This document shows, piece after piece, positions 16,018-26,074 of a stretch of 64,000 nt of DNA (positions are counted from its first letter, which is position 1; each line of letters opens with the position of its first letter). The stretch spans positions 91,787 to 155,786 of the forward strand of contig JAFZKB010000014.1 of the NCBI GenBank assembly GCA_017551865.1, in the 5' to 3' direction. The notes below the pieces were generated by a model, which was not told the origin of the DNA, searched no databases, and saw only the letters and a program-made list of their open reading frames with translations. The stretch is from Clostridiales bacterium (GTDB lineage: Bacteria; Bacillota; Clostridia; Saccharofermentanales; Saccharofermentanaceae). The translations under genes were made by a program, and so were the position numbers.

Positions 16018-18672
16018 ATGAGTGAACGTGCACAGAAGAAAGAAACACAGAAGAAAGTAAGTAGTAAGACCACAGCTGAAAAGAAGACCGCTTCTAAGAC
16101 CGAAGTAAAGACTGCCGCCAAGAAGGCTCCTGCGAAGAAGACTTCCGCGGTAAAGACCACAAAGGCGGTCGCGAAGAAAGCCCCGGCTACAAAGGCGGTT
16201 GCTAAGAAAGCACCGGCCACGAAAGCCGCCGCAAAGAAAAACACAGCTGAGAAGAAGCCGGCCTCCGGCAAAATGTCCACTACATCCACCCACGAACTGA
16301 CAGCACAGCAGCTTCACGACATGGTGGCGTTCCAGGTAAAAGCATGCTCCGGTAAGAGCGCGGACAAAGGTACAGCTAGAGATTACTGGCTCGCTCTTTC
16401 CCGTTCCATCGTAGAGATCATGGCAGATGACTGGGAAAAGACCCGTGAGAAGTACGGCAAAGTCCGTCAGGCTCACTATCTTTCCGCAGAATTCCTGGTC
16501 GGCCGCTCTATGCTGAATAACCTCGTAAACCTCGGTATCTACGAGCAGGCAGTGGAAGCAATGAAGGGCTTCGGCATCAACCTGACGGATCTTCTCGAGG
16601 AGGAGACGGACGCAGCACTCGGTAATGGCGGTCTCGGCCGTCTGGCAGCGTGCTTTTTAGATTCCTGCGCGACGCTGGACCTTCCGGTCACCGGTTACGG
16701 TATCCTCTACCGCTACGGACTGTTCCGTCAGACCTTTGAGAACGGCTTCCAGAGAGAGCATCCGGATTCCTGGATGGAGAATGGCTATCCGTTCGTTATC
16801 CCGAGATACGAGGACAAGATCCGCGTACACTTTAATGACTTTGACGTATGGGCGATCCCTTGCGATATGCCGATCACCGGTTATAACACCCATAATGTAA
16901 ACCGTCTGCGCCTGTGGAAGTGCGAACCTGCCCAGGAATTCGACTTCAATCTCTTCAACTCACAGCGCTTCGATGACGCTGTGATCGAGAGAAACCGCGT
17001 AAACGATATTTTCCGTGTGCTTTATCCGAACGATACATCTTACGACGGTAAGGTGCTCCGTGTCCGCCAGCAGTACTTCTTCGTATCCGCATCCCTGCAG
17101 GATATCGTAAGAAACTACAAGGCAGTATATGGCAACGATTTTTCTAAGTTCGCCGAGCTCAACAGCATCCAGCTTAACGATACGCATCCGGTCATCGGTA
17201 TTCCGGAACTCATGCGTATCCTCGTCGATGAGAACGGTGTACGCTGGGAAGATGCATGGGAGATCGTAAGACATACTTTTGCCTACACGAACCACACCAT
17301 CATGGCAGAGGCTCTCGAGAAGTGGGACTGCAATATCTTCCGCTTCCTGTTCCCGCGTATCTTCGAGATCGTAGAAGGCATCAACAACCAGCAGCGTGCC
17401 CAGTTCTTTGAAAAGGGCATGTATTCTGAGCTTGTGGACCGTCTGTCGATCCTTTCCGATGGAAAAGTACAGATGGCCTGGCTTGCGATCTACGGTTCCT
17501 ACTCCGTAAATGGTGTTGCGGCTCTGCATACCGAGATCTTAAAGCGTGATACTCTCAAAGAGTGGTATGAGATCTATCCAGAGAAGTTCTCAAATAAGAC
17601 CAATGGTGTAACTCCGAGAAGGTGGCTTCGTGTCTGCGACCAGGAGCTTGCTGCCCTGATCACTGACCTGCTCGGCAACGAGGACTGGGTCACAGATCTT
17701 GATCAGCTTAAGAAACTCGAGAAGTATGCAACCGATAAGAAGGTCATGGAACGCTTCCTGAAGATCAAGCGCGATAACAAGGTCGCTCTTTGCAATCACC
17801 TGAAGAAGACGAAGGGCATCGAAGTCAATCCGGATTCTATCTTCGACGTACAGATCAAGCGTCTGCACGAGTATAAGAGACAGCTCCTGAATGCGATCTA
17901 TGCATTAAACCTTTATGACCGCATCAAAGAGAACCCGAAGCTTGATATGCCGCCGGTAACCGTATTCTTCGGTGCAAAGGCCGCTCCTGGATATTTCCGT
18001 GCCAAGGCGATCATCAAGTTCATCAACGAGATCGCCAAGATGATCGACAACGATCCGGATATGAAGGGCCGTCTGAAGGTCGTCTTTATCGAGAACTATA
18101 ACGTAAGTAACGGTGAAAAGCTCTTCCCGGCAGCAGATATTTCCGAGCAGATCTCCACTGCAGGTCTTGAGGCTTCCGGTACAGGTAACATGAAGTTCAT
18201 GATGAACGGTGCAGTCACCCTCGGTACTTGGGACGGCGCGAACGTTGAGATCGCACAGTCCGTCGGCAAGGACAACGTTTACATCTTCGGCTGCCGTGTC
18301 GAGGATATGGAAGCAACCCGTGCTTACTACAATCCGAAGTGGCAGTATGAGAACATCCCGGGCTTGAAGAAGGTCCTTGACCGTCTCGTAGACGGCACCT
18401 TCAACGACGAAGGCACAGGTATGTTCCAGGATCTGTTCAACGGTCTCATCTACGGCAGCAACTGGCAGCCGGGTGACACCTACTATGTACTCGGCGACTT
18501 CGACGATTACAGAAAGACCAGAGATCAGGCTTATAAGGACTACAAGAACAAGATGGCCTGGGCGAAGAAGTGCTGGATCAACATCTGTAACTCCGGTAAG
18601 TTCTCTTCTGACAGAACGATCAGAGAGTATGCCAAGGAGATCTGGAAGATCAAGCCTGCGAAGATCAAGTAA
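16018..18672 (+). CDS. glgP: Glycogen/alpha-glucan phosphorylase with histone H1-like N-terminal tail
   Basis: An 884-residue protein. Residues from about 95 to the end form a full-length GT35 phosphorylase: HYLSAEFLVGR, GNGGLGRLAACFLDS, and the PLP-site region ASGTGNMKFMMNGA near the C-terminus with the Schiff-base lysine. It releases glucose 1-phosphate from glycogen or maltodextrin using phosphate. Residues 1-88 are foreign to the family: rich in Lys, Ala, Thr and Pro, with KKAPA-type repeats like bacterial histone H1-like proteins. This tail is in frame behind AAGGAGG (start 16018) and has no stop or frameshift, so it is genuinely encoded. It could bind a polyanion or cluster the enzyme (inference). 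No other glycogen genes are nearby. Confidence 0.95.
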   Translation: MSERAQKKETQKKVSSKTTAEKKTASKTEVKTAAKKAPAKKTSAVKTTKAVAKKAPATKAVAKKAPATKAAAKKNTAEKKPASGKMSTTSTHELTAQQLHDMVAFQVKACSGKSADKGTARDYWLALSRSIVEIMADDWEKTREKYGKVRQAHYLSAEFLVGRSMLNNLVNLGIYEQAVEAMKGFGINLTDLLEEETDAALGNGGLGRLAACFLDSCATLDLPVTGYGILYRYGLFRQTFENGFQREHPDSWMENGYPFVIPRYEDKIRVHFNDFDVWAIPCDMPITGYNTHNVNRLRLWKCEPAQEFDFNLFNSQRFDDAVIERNRVNDIFRVLYPNDTSYDGKVLRVRQQYFFVSASLQDIVRNYKAVYGNDFSKFAELNSIQLNDTHPVIGIPELMRILVDENGVRWEDAWEIVRHTFAYTNHTIMAEALEKWDCNIFRFLFPRIFEIVEGINNQQRAQFFEKGMYSELVDRLSILSDGKVQMAWLAIYGSYSVNGVAALHTEILKRDTLKEWYEIYPEKFSNKTNGVTPRRWLRVCDQELAALITDLLGNEDWVTDLDQLKKLEKYATDKKVMERFLKIKRDNKVALCNHLKKTKGIEVNPDSIFDVQIKRLHEYKRQLLNAIYALNLYDRIKENPKLDMPPVTVFFGAKAAPGYFRAKAIIKFINEIAKMIDNDPDMKGRLKVVFIENYNVSNGEKLFPAADISEQISTAGLEASGTGNMKFMMNGAVTLGTWDGANVEIAQSVGKDNVYIFGCRVEDMEATRAYYNPKWQYENIPGLKKVLDRLVDGTFNDEGTGMFQDLFNGLIYGSNWQPGDTYYVLGDFDDYRKTRDQAYKDYKNKMAWAKKCWINICNSGKFSSDRTIREYAKEIWKIKPAKIK
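16159..16248 (+). repeat. Three tandem 10-codon repeats in the phosphorylase tail
   Basis: Units of 30 bases encode TKAVAKKAPA, TKAVAKKAPA and TKAAAKKNTA. Units 1 and 2 are identical in protein but differ at four synonymous third positions. They are therefore not a fresh slippage product, and the peptide appears to be conserved. Confidence 0.8.
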
Positions 18673-18677
18673 GGCGA

Positions 18678-18807
18678 CGATCAAGTAAGAAAGATAATTA
18701 GAAAATAAAAAGCGGGAATCTTTCTCGTGCTGGTCCTCGGCGCTATGCGCCTGCGGAGGCACTTCGAAATGATTCCCGCTTTTTTATTTTGCTTTCTTAC
18801 TTGATCG
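18678..18807. terminator. 130-nt long palindrome acting as bidirectional terminator after glgP
   Basis: Outer arms CGATCAAGTAAGAAAG (18678-18693) and its exact complement (18792-18807) flank an inner perfect stem GCGGGAATC/GATTCCCGC bordered by A-run and T-run. The terminal loop region contains a further perfect hairpin, GGCGC-TAT-GCGCC. The T-run after the right inner arm terminates glgP; the A-run on the left would terminate minus-strand transcripts. The bases GATCAAGTAAG also repeat the very end of the glgP coding region (18663-18673). Confidence 0.8.
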
Positions 18808-18938
18808 TTTTACGTGGGGAGCGGAGGCACGGCAAGGTGTTTTCTTTGTCTTTTCAAAAATCGCCTATCCTGTTACACTATGATTAACAGATAAATTTCA
18901 AAATTATTTACGAAGTTGGTGCCAAAGGAGGATAGGAT

Positions 18939-19496
18939 ATGCATAAGTTTAGGAGATTGGGAGCCGTTCTGGTGGCGGCAATGTGTTTGATGTCGATGGC
19001 CGGATGTTCGAAGAAGAAGGAAGAAACAAAGAAAAACAAGGATAAATCTGAGCAGAAGAAAGAGAGTGTCACGGAAAAAGCTTCTGATGCTGTGGATGAT
19101 GTAAAAACCAGTACCGATGAAAGCTCGCAGGATAATACTTTTGTAGAACTGGCTGACACGAACGAGAAGATCGTTTTCTCTGTTGTTCCGGATTATGATC
19201 TGAAACAGGATTCCTGGATGGGGATCGTTCCGGCAGGCAAGGATTACAAGAAAGAAGTTGATGCCGATGAAGTGGATATTCTCTACTATTATGTGCTGAA
19301 TGCCGAGAAAAAAGCATCTGAAAACTATATCTTTGAGTTTATGAAAGAAGACGTGAAGGGACTTGATGACGGAAAGTACAGTATGGTCCTCTGTGATACG
19401 GATGAAGATACGGGAAAGGTTTTGCTCCAGTTCCCTATTGAGAAAAAAGGAACGGAGATCATTCCTGATTTTTCTTCTTTGAAAATAAATACATAA
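18939..19496 (+). CDS. Hypothetical lipoprotein
   Basis: A 185-residue protein with a lipoprotein signal ending MSMAGC (Cys at residue 23). A Lys/Glu/Ser-rich linker to about residue 65 is followed by a compact mixed alpha/beta domain of about 115 residues. I do not recognise the family; the domain resembles the small beta-rich domains attached to many clostridial lipoproteins. A good AAAGGAGG site precedes the ATG. A likely promoter is TTTTCA-17-TACACT just upstream (about 18853-18881). It is monocistronic. Confidence 0.75.
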   Translation: MHKFRRLGAVLVAAMCLMSMAGCSKKKEETKKNKDKSEQKKESVTEKASDAVDDVKTSTDESSQDNTFVELADTNEKIVFSVVPDYDLKQDSWMGIVPAGKDYKKEVDADEVDILYYYVLNAEKKASENYIFEFMKEDVKGLDDGKYSMVLCDTDEDTGKVLLQFPIEKKGTEIIPDFSSLKINT

Positions 19497-19581
19497 TTTT
19501 GGTTTCGTTTAAGTTTCGGAGGGTATGATGAAATCACAAAGCAAAACGATTTTATTCATACTCTCCTACATCACATGGAAG

Positions 19582-19604
19582 ATCCCGGTTTTAAGCCGGG
19601 TTTT
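19582..19604 (+). terminator. Intrinsic terminator
   Basis: CCCGG...CCGGG with a T-G closing pair and a 5-base loop, followed by TTTTTCTTT. It ends the lipoprotein transcript, 86 bases after its stop codon. Confidence 0.75.
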
Positions 19605-19710
19605 TCTTTATCTTTTCTTTAGACTCCGTTGACGATGTATTTACCTTTCGTAAGTACAATGGAATCATGAAGTACGGGGAAAGTGCTTTTGGAAATGAGG
19701 AGAAGATCTT

Positions 19711-19896
19711 ATGGCAATGATGAAGAGTTGGATTTCTGATGTTTTTGCGGCTGCTTTTGCAATCTGCCTGATCGGAGCGGCGATTGCATTCAATCTGGAA
19801 GCGTTTGTGATTTCTGTTATTTTCTTTGCAGGCGTGCTGGTCTCGGGCGCAGTTCTGGTCATTTTAAATGAATTGGAATCGTCCGGAAAACGCTGA
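19711..19896 (+). CDS. Small two-span membrane protein
   Basis: A 61-residue protein with two hydrophobic helices (about residues 9-27 and 31-53) and a charged C-terminus. GAGGAG lies about 8 bases upstream of the ATG. No family recognised. It converges on the metallophosphoesterase gene, whose stop is 3 bases away. It could be a real small membrane protein; evidence is limited to the ribosome binding site and the hydrophobic pattern. Confidence 0.5.
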   Translation: MAMMKSWISDVFAAAFAICLIGAAIAFNLEAFVISVIFFAGVLVSGAVLVILNELESSGKR

Positions 19897-19898
19897 TC

Positions 19899-20789
19899 TT
19901 AGATATGAAACTTAAGGATATGGATCTCTGGATCGGCCATAAAGCGGATCGGGAGAAAACCGTTCCCGGCGCCTTTGCTGATAAAGCCTTTATAGCCGCG
20001 GAAGGTGTATTCACCGCATAAGATGCCTTCCTCTCTGGCAATGCGGTCTTTTCGGAAGAAGATGAATTCGATATTTCCGGGAAAGTGGACCTGGCCGCCG
20101 TGAAGATGCCCGGAGAGAACGTAATCCATGGGAGATGGAGAGTTCTTCTCTAAAGACACGTCCGGAAGGGAATAGATGAAGTCCGGATTATGTACTAATA
20201 CGAGACGGAAGCCGTCAAATTGGCTGAATTCTTCCGGGATGCGGCCCCAGGGACGCTGGCCGCGCTCACTGTCGGAAATTCCGCAGACGGCCATTTTCGC
20301 GCCGGAAAGAGAGATCTCCCGCCAGCCGTCACTTAGAAGGATCGCTCCCATCTGATCGTAGTCTTTTTTCTCCAATTGCCAGTCGTGGTTTCCATACACC
20401 GCAAGAAGATCGATATTGTTCTGCTTAAGGAGGGATGCGACCTCAGTAAGCATTTTTCTGTCCACCTGATGGACATTTTTCTTATGTACACAGTCACCGC
20501 CGAAAAGAACGACGTCGCAATTTGCTTTAAGGAACTGCTCTGCGATCCATTGCGGAGACTTTAAGCAGCCGAAACCGTGGGTGTCGGAAAAGAATCCGAC
20601 CGTCACGGTGGCCGATTCTTTTCGGGCGGAATCTAAAGGATATATATCGCGGCGGTCGACTTTGACACGGGCAGCGCAGATCACCATAAAGAGGAAAAAG
20701 AGGATCCCTAAAGCTACGACCGCCAGAAGGATGTGGCATAAAGAAACGGACAGCGAAAAGGTCGTGACCGAAGAAAGAAGGTAATGCAT
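19899..20789 (-). CDS. Membrane-anchored metallophosphoesterase (YkuE-like)
   Basis: A 296-residue protein with one or two N-terminal membrane spans (to about residue 42) and a calcineurin-like phosphoesterase domain. The metal-binding motifs are in order: SDTHG (Asp69, His71), GGDC, GNHDW, LVHNPD and SGHLHGGQVHFP. The active site would face outward or inward depending on topology. Relatives act on phospholipid or nucleotide-lipid substrates (YkuE, LpxG-type); the substrate here is not known. The ribosome binding site is weak (AAAGGAAAA). Confidence 0.88.
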   Translation of the reverse strand: MHYLLSSVTTFSLSVSLCHILLAVVALGILFFLFMVICAARVKVDRRDIYPLDSARKESATVTVGFFSDTHGFGCLKSPQWIAEQFLKANCDVVLFGGDCVHKKNVHQVDRKMLTEVASLLKQNNIDLLAVYGNHDWQLEKKDYDQMGAILLSDGWREISLSGAKMAVCGISDSERGQRPWGRIPEEFSQFDGFRLVLVHNPDFIYSLPDVSLEKNSPSPMDYVLSGHLHGGQVHFPGNIEFIFFRKDRIAREEGILCGEYTFRGYKGFISKGAGNGFLPIRFMADPEIHILKFHI

Positions 20790-20947
20790 AAACGGCAGAT
20801 TCTTTTTCCTTTCAAACAGAATTGCTTTTTAGTGTATATATAATAGCATATATGTTATAATCATGTGGAATTGTTTAGAACAGGTTCGCGCGAAGGGAAG
20901 CGGGATGGCCGTTTTTCGGGCTCGCGTGAAAGGAAGGAAGTAAAGAT

Positions 20948-21184
20948 ATGCCGGAAATCAAATCTGAAGTCGTAAAAGAGATAGGTATTCTCTCAACAAG
21001 CAAATCCAACTGGAACCGCGAGGTCAACATCATCCGCTGGAATGATGGCAAGCCGAAGCTCGATATCCGTGACTGGGCTCCGGAGCATGAGCGTGCCGGT
21101 AAGGGCATTACCCTTACAGCAGAAGAAGTTGCAGTTCTTAAGGAACTTCTGGCGGACTACGATCCGTACGAGTTTGAAGAGTAA
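20948..21184 (+). CDS. YdbC/PC4-like single-stranded DNA-binding protein
   Basis: A 78-residue protein with the YdbC pattern: 'EIGILS.SKSNWNREVNIIRWNDGKPKLDIRDWAPEHERAGKGITLT'. This family adopts the fold of the eukaryotic coactivator PC4 and binds single-stranded DNA as a dimer. AAGGAAGG lies upstream. AT-rich promoter-like sequence with TATAAT occurs about 90 bases upstream. Cellular role is not firmly established. Confidence 0.82.
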   Translation: MPEIKSEVVKEIGILSTSKSNWNREVNIIRWNDGKPKLDIRDWAPEHERAGKGITLTAEEVAVLKELLADYDPYEFEE

Positions 21185-21213
21185 TACTATAAATATCTGA
21201 AGGGCATAAAAAC

Positions 21214-21855
21214 GTGCGAAGTGATATCCGTGCACTGATCGTTTCCATATTGTTATTTCTTCTTTGGGGAACGGTCCTCACATATCCGTTTCGCATCATT
21301 TCAGATATCACTTGTCAGGCTACAGAAGCAGTTGTGGGTAAGATTCCCTTGCCTGCAATTGCTTTTGCTGTTTTGGTGCTTCTGATCATCATGGGGATCA
21401 CCTGTGTAATGCTGTTTCTGGGGAAAATGGAAGTCAGCGATCATATAGCACTTGTCTTATCGATCACCGGTACCATCGTCTATACGGTAAGGATCTTCAC
21501 TACCCGCTCTTTTTCTGTGGCTGCGGTCTTCATGGCGATCCTTCTTTCGGGTACGATCGTACTCGTCCTGATGCGAAAGACGGAGTGGACGAGATATATC
21601 GCCGATGCCTTTATCATGGCGCTTCCGGTGCGCATGTGCTATGAATGCATCATGAATCCGCTGTACCGTCTTTTAAAGACAGACCTATACCTGCTCTCAC
21701 CATTTATCACGGTTCCGCAGACCAGTATATTTTCGAAGGTCGGAAACCTCCTCGGGGTCAACCTTCTGCTGTGGAGCGGTTTCTTTTTTATCGTATCCCT
21801 TCTTCCGGTCATCTATCTTACCGGAGGAAGAAAAGAAGGCAAGATTCGCCGATAG
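21214..21855 (+). CDS. Hypothetical polytopic membrane protein
   Basis: A 213-residue protein with about six hydrophobic segments. It starts at GTG behind GAAGGG. It lies 29 bases after the YdbC gene and 15 before ligA, so it is probably cotranscribed with ligA. I recognise no family motif. Its basic C-terminus (GGRKEGKIRR) suggests a cytoplasmic end. Confidence 0.65.
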   Translation: MRSDIRALIVSILLFLLWGTVLTYPFRIISDITCQATEAVVGKIPLPAIAFAVLVLLIIMGITCVMLFLGKMEVSDHIALVLSITGTIVYTVRIFTTRSFSVAAVFMAILLSGTIVLVLMRKTEWTRYIADAFIMALPVRMCYECIMNPLYRLLKTDLYLLSPFITVPQTSIFSKVGNLLGVNLLLWSGFFFIVSLLPVIYLTGGRKEGKIRR

Positions 21856-21858
21856 TGA

Positions 21859-24458
<2,600 letters not shown>

Positions 24459-24472
24459 GACAGGATGGGCAT

Positions 24473-24883
24473 ATGAGTTATTACTGGGCCAATTTGGGTT
24501 TACATCTTCTGATCAGCCTTCTTCTGCTGATCCTTTTGCTGTGGGCCGTGAAGAACAACCAGAAGAACCGCTGGAAAAGAGGATTTCTGTTTCTTCTTCC
24601 CGTGGTGCTCTCGATCATCCTTTTAGTCCAGCTGGCGCTTTTTTCCATCCCGAGAGTACTGGATTCGACGACGGTCCTTCGCTCTGCCTATAAGATGGAG
24701 AGCGGGAAAATCGAGCGGATCAGCAGCCTTAAAGACCGTGTGGTCGTTGACGGGAAAAACTACTATGTCAATCCTTTCTCTTTTGACCTGAAAAAAGGCG
24801 ATCAGGTGATCATCCGATATACTCCTTATGCGCACTATGCGTATTCCATGGAACTTGACGAGACGGAAACCCCGGAGAATTAA
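24473..24883 (+). CDS. Hypothetical two-span membrane protein
   Basis: A 136-residue protein. Two hydrophobic helices (about residues 8-25 and 37-60) are followed by a soluble beta-rich domain of about 75 residues with the pattern 'RVVVDGKNYYVNPFSFDLKKGDQVIIRY'. The family is not recognised. It follows the folate gene by 14 bases and is probably in the same operon. Confidence 0.65.
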   Translation: MSYYWANLGLHLLISLLLLILLLWAVKNNQKNRWKRGFLFLLPVVLSIILLVQLALFSIPRVLDSTTVLRSAYKMESGKIERISSLKDRVVVDGKNYYVNPFSFDLKKGDQVIIRYTPYAHYAYSMELDETETPEN

Positions 24884-24975
24884 TTCCTTAATTTACAAAA
24901 TCGCGCTTATATCATATTGCGGGCCGGATTTCTCCCGTGTTTTACTAGAGGAAAACGAAGGGAGTGGTCGGGAAG

Positions 24976-25590
24976 ATGGCATATGGTATGAAAACGGTAG
25001 AAGAACGTCTGGCAATCATCAGAAGAAAGAATAATGAATACGGGATCTATATCGCCTGCGATGACAGATCGATTCTAAAATGCGTCAATGCGATGCTTTT
25101 AAACAGCGGGATCTTAGGACTTGCAGACACGGAAGGGAAGATGCATTACCTGATCGATGGAAGGCGAGGAGGCGACTATGTACTTGACCGTGTGAAGGAA
25201 AAAGTCCTGACTCTTCATGAGAGCCCCTCCGGGAAGACTTCAGAAGTGGAAGATGCCTATGTCGAGCATGCGATCAGCTCCGTGATCGAAAAGTACGGTT
25301 TTTCCGAATCTCTAACAGGGACGCAGATCCTCCGAAAACTCCTGTTCCTGCTTTATAAGGATCCGGGGCTGTTGCGTTCTGTTGCCAAAAGGCTGTATCC
25401 GCTGGTGGTCCCGGATTTTCCCATGACTCCTTCCCAAGTGGAGAGGAACCTTCGGTATGCCATCAAGAAAAGTACGAAACTCAAAGAAGAGACAAAGGTC
25501 ACCTTTGTCCTGAGAAAGCTCCTCGATCAGACGATGGAGGAAGTGCTAAGGAAGTATGGACGCCCGCATTCCACGATGAGAAGGTATTGA
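24976..25590 (+). CDS. Spo0A C-terminal domain protein without a normal receiver
   Basis: A protein of about 204 residues. Residues 95-195 match the Spo0A DNA-binding domain: 'VIEKYGFSESLTGTQILRKLL' then 'YPLVVPDFPMTPSQVERNLRYAIKK', the same layout as the Spo0A effector helices. The N-terminal 80 residues are far shorter than a receiver and have no clear phospho-Asp, although an Asp-Asp pair (29-30) and Asp51 and Asp61 occur. It may be a DNA-binding regulator independent of phosphorelay. The start is uncertain: GTG at 24964, ATG at 24976 or 24988. Its 3' end is close to the convergent hup terminator. Confidence 0.72.
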   Translation: MAYGMKTVEERLAIIRRKNNEYGIYIACDDRSILKCVNAMLLNSGILGLADTEGKMHYLIDGRRGGDYVLDRVKEKVLTLHESPSGKTSEVEDAYVEHAISSVIEKYGFSESLTGTQILRKLLFLLYKDPGLLRSVAKRLYPLVVPDFPMTPSQVERNLRYAIKKSTKLKEETKVTFVLRKLLDQTMEEVLRKYGRPHSTMRRY

Positions 25591-25593
25591 GGA

Positions 25594-25626
25594 CAAAAAA
25601 AGAGCTGCCTCATCAGAGACAGCTCT
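25594..25626 (-). terminator. Intrinsic terminator of hup
   Basis: Read on the minus strand, AGAGCTGTC...GGCAGCTCT is followed by TTTTTTT. Confidence 0.85.
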
Positions 25627-25648
25627 TCATAATTGACCAAAACAAAAA

Positions 25649-25933
25649 TTACTTCTTGTTGACCTTGTCCTTCAGACCCTTACCAGCCTTGAAAACAGGA
25701 GCCTTGGAAGCAGGAATGCTGATAACTTCCTTTGTGCTCGGGTTTCTGCCCTTGCGAGCTGCACGCTTCTTTGTCTCGAATGTACCGAAGCCAACGAGAA
25801 CGACTTTCTCCGGCTTCTTAGCAGCGAGAGCGTCACCGATAGCATCGAGAGTAGCGTTGATAGCTGCCTCAGCCTGCTTCTTGGTCATGTTTGTCTTCTT
25901 TGCAACTGCATCAATAAGTTCTGATTTATTCAT
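25649..25933 (-). CDS. hup: HU family DNA-binding protein
   Basis: A 94-residue HU starting MNKSELIDAVAKKTNMTKKQ, with the conserved GFGTF and the DNA-binding arm region RKGRNPSTKE followed by PAFKAGK-like PVFKAGKGLK. It is a dimeric nucleoid protein that bends DNA. The inner ATG (25933) has AAGGAGG at ideal spacing; the outer ATG (25939) is too close. A consensus promoter and a terminator bracket it, so it is monocistronic. Confidence 0.96.
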   Translation of the reverse strand: MNKSELIDAVAKKTNMTKKQAEAAINATLDAIGDALAAKKPEKVVLVGFGTFETKKRAARKGRNPSTKEVISIPASKAPVFKAGKGLKDKVNKK

Positions 25934-25968
25934 TTTCATTGCCTCCTTCAGGGCTTTATTTCAAAGTT

Positions 25969-25997
25969 ATTATGTACGTCAAAACGCCTATTGTCAA
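25969..25997 (-). promoter_or_regulatory. Promoter of hup
   Basis: On the minus strand, TTGACA (25997-25992), a 17-base spacer, and CATAAT (25974-25969). These are the same hexamers as the rpmF promoter. Confidence 0.82.
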
Positions 25998-26074
25998 GGG
26001 TTTTTTCCACTTTTTCATCAAAAAGGGGATGAAGCATATTATTTTATTTTGTCAAGACTGTTTTCTATTTTTCT

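Noticed and set aside
15987..16289. Ala/Val/Phe-rich minus-strand frame opposite the phosphorylase tail, and a Gly/Ala-rich frame opposite the zinc-ribbon linker (61709-62356)
   Set aside because: These are antisense readings of low-complexity coding sequence. The plus-strand frames have the ribosome binding sites and known domains.
19525..19632. 35-codon hydrophobic frame behind GGAGGG
   Set aside because: It runs through a clear intrinsic terminator (19582-19604), and spacing from GGAGGG to either ATG is too short. Not accepted without conservation.
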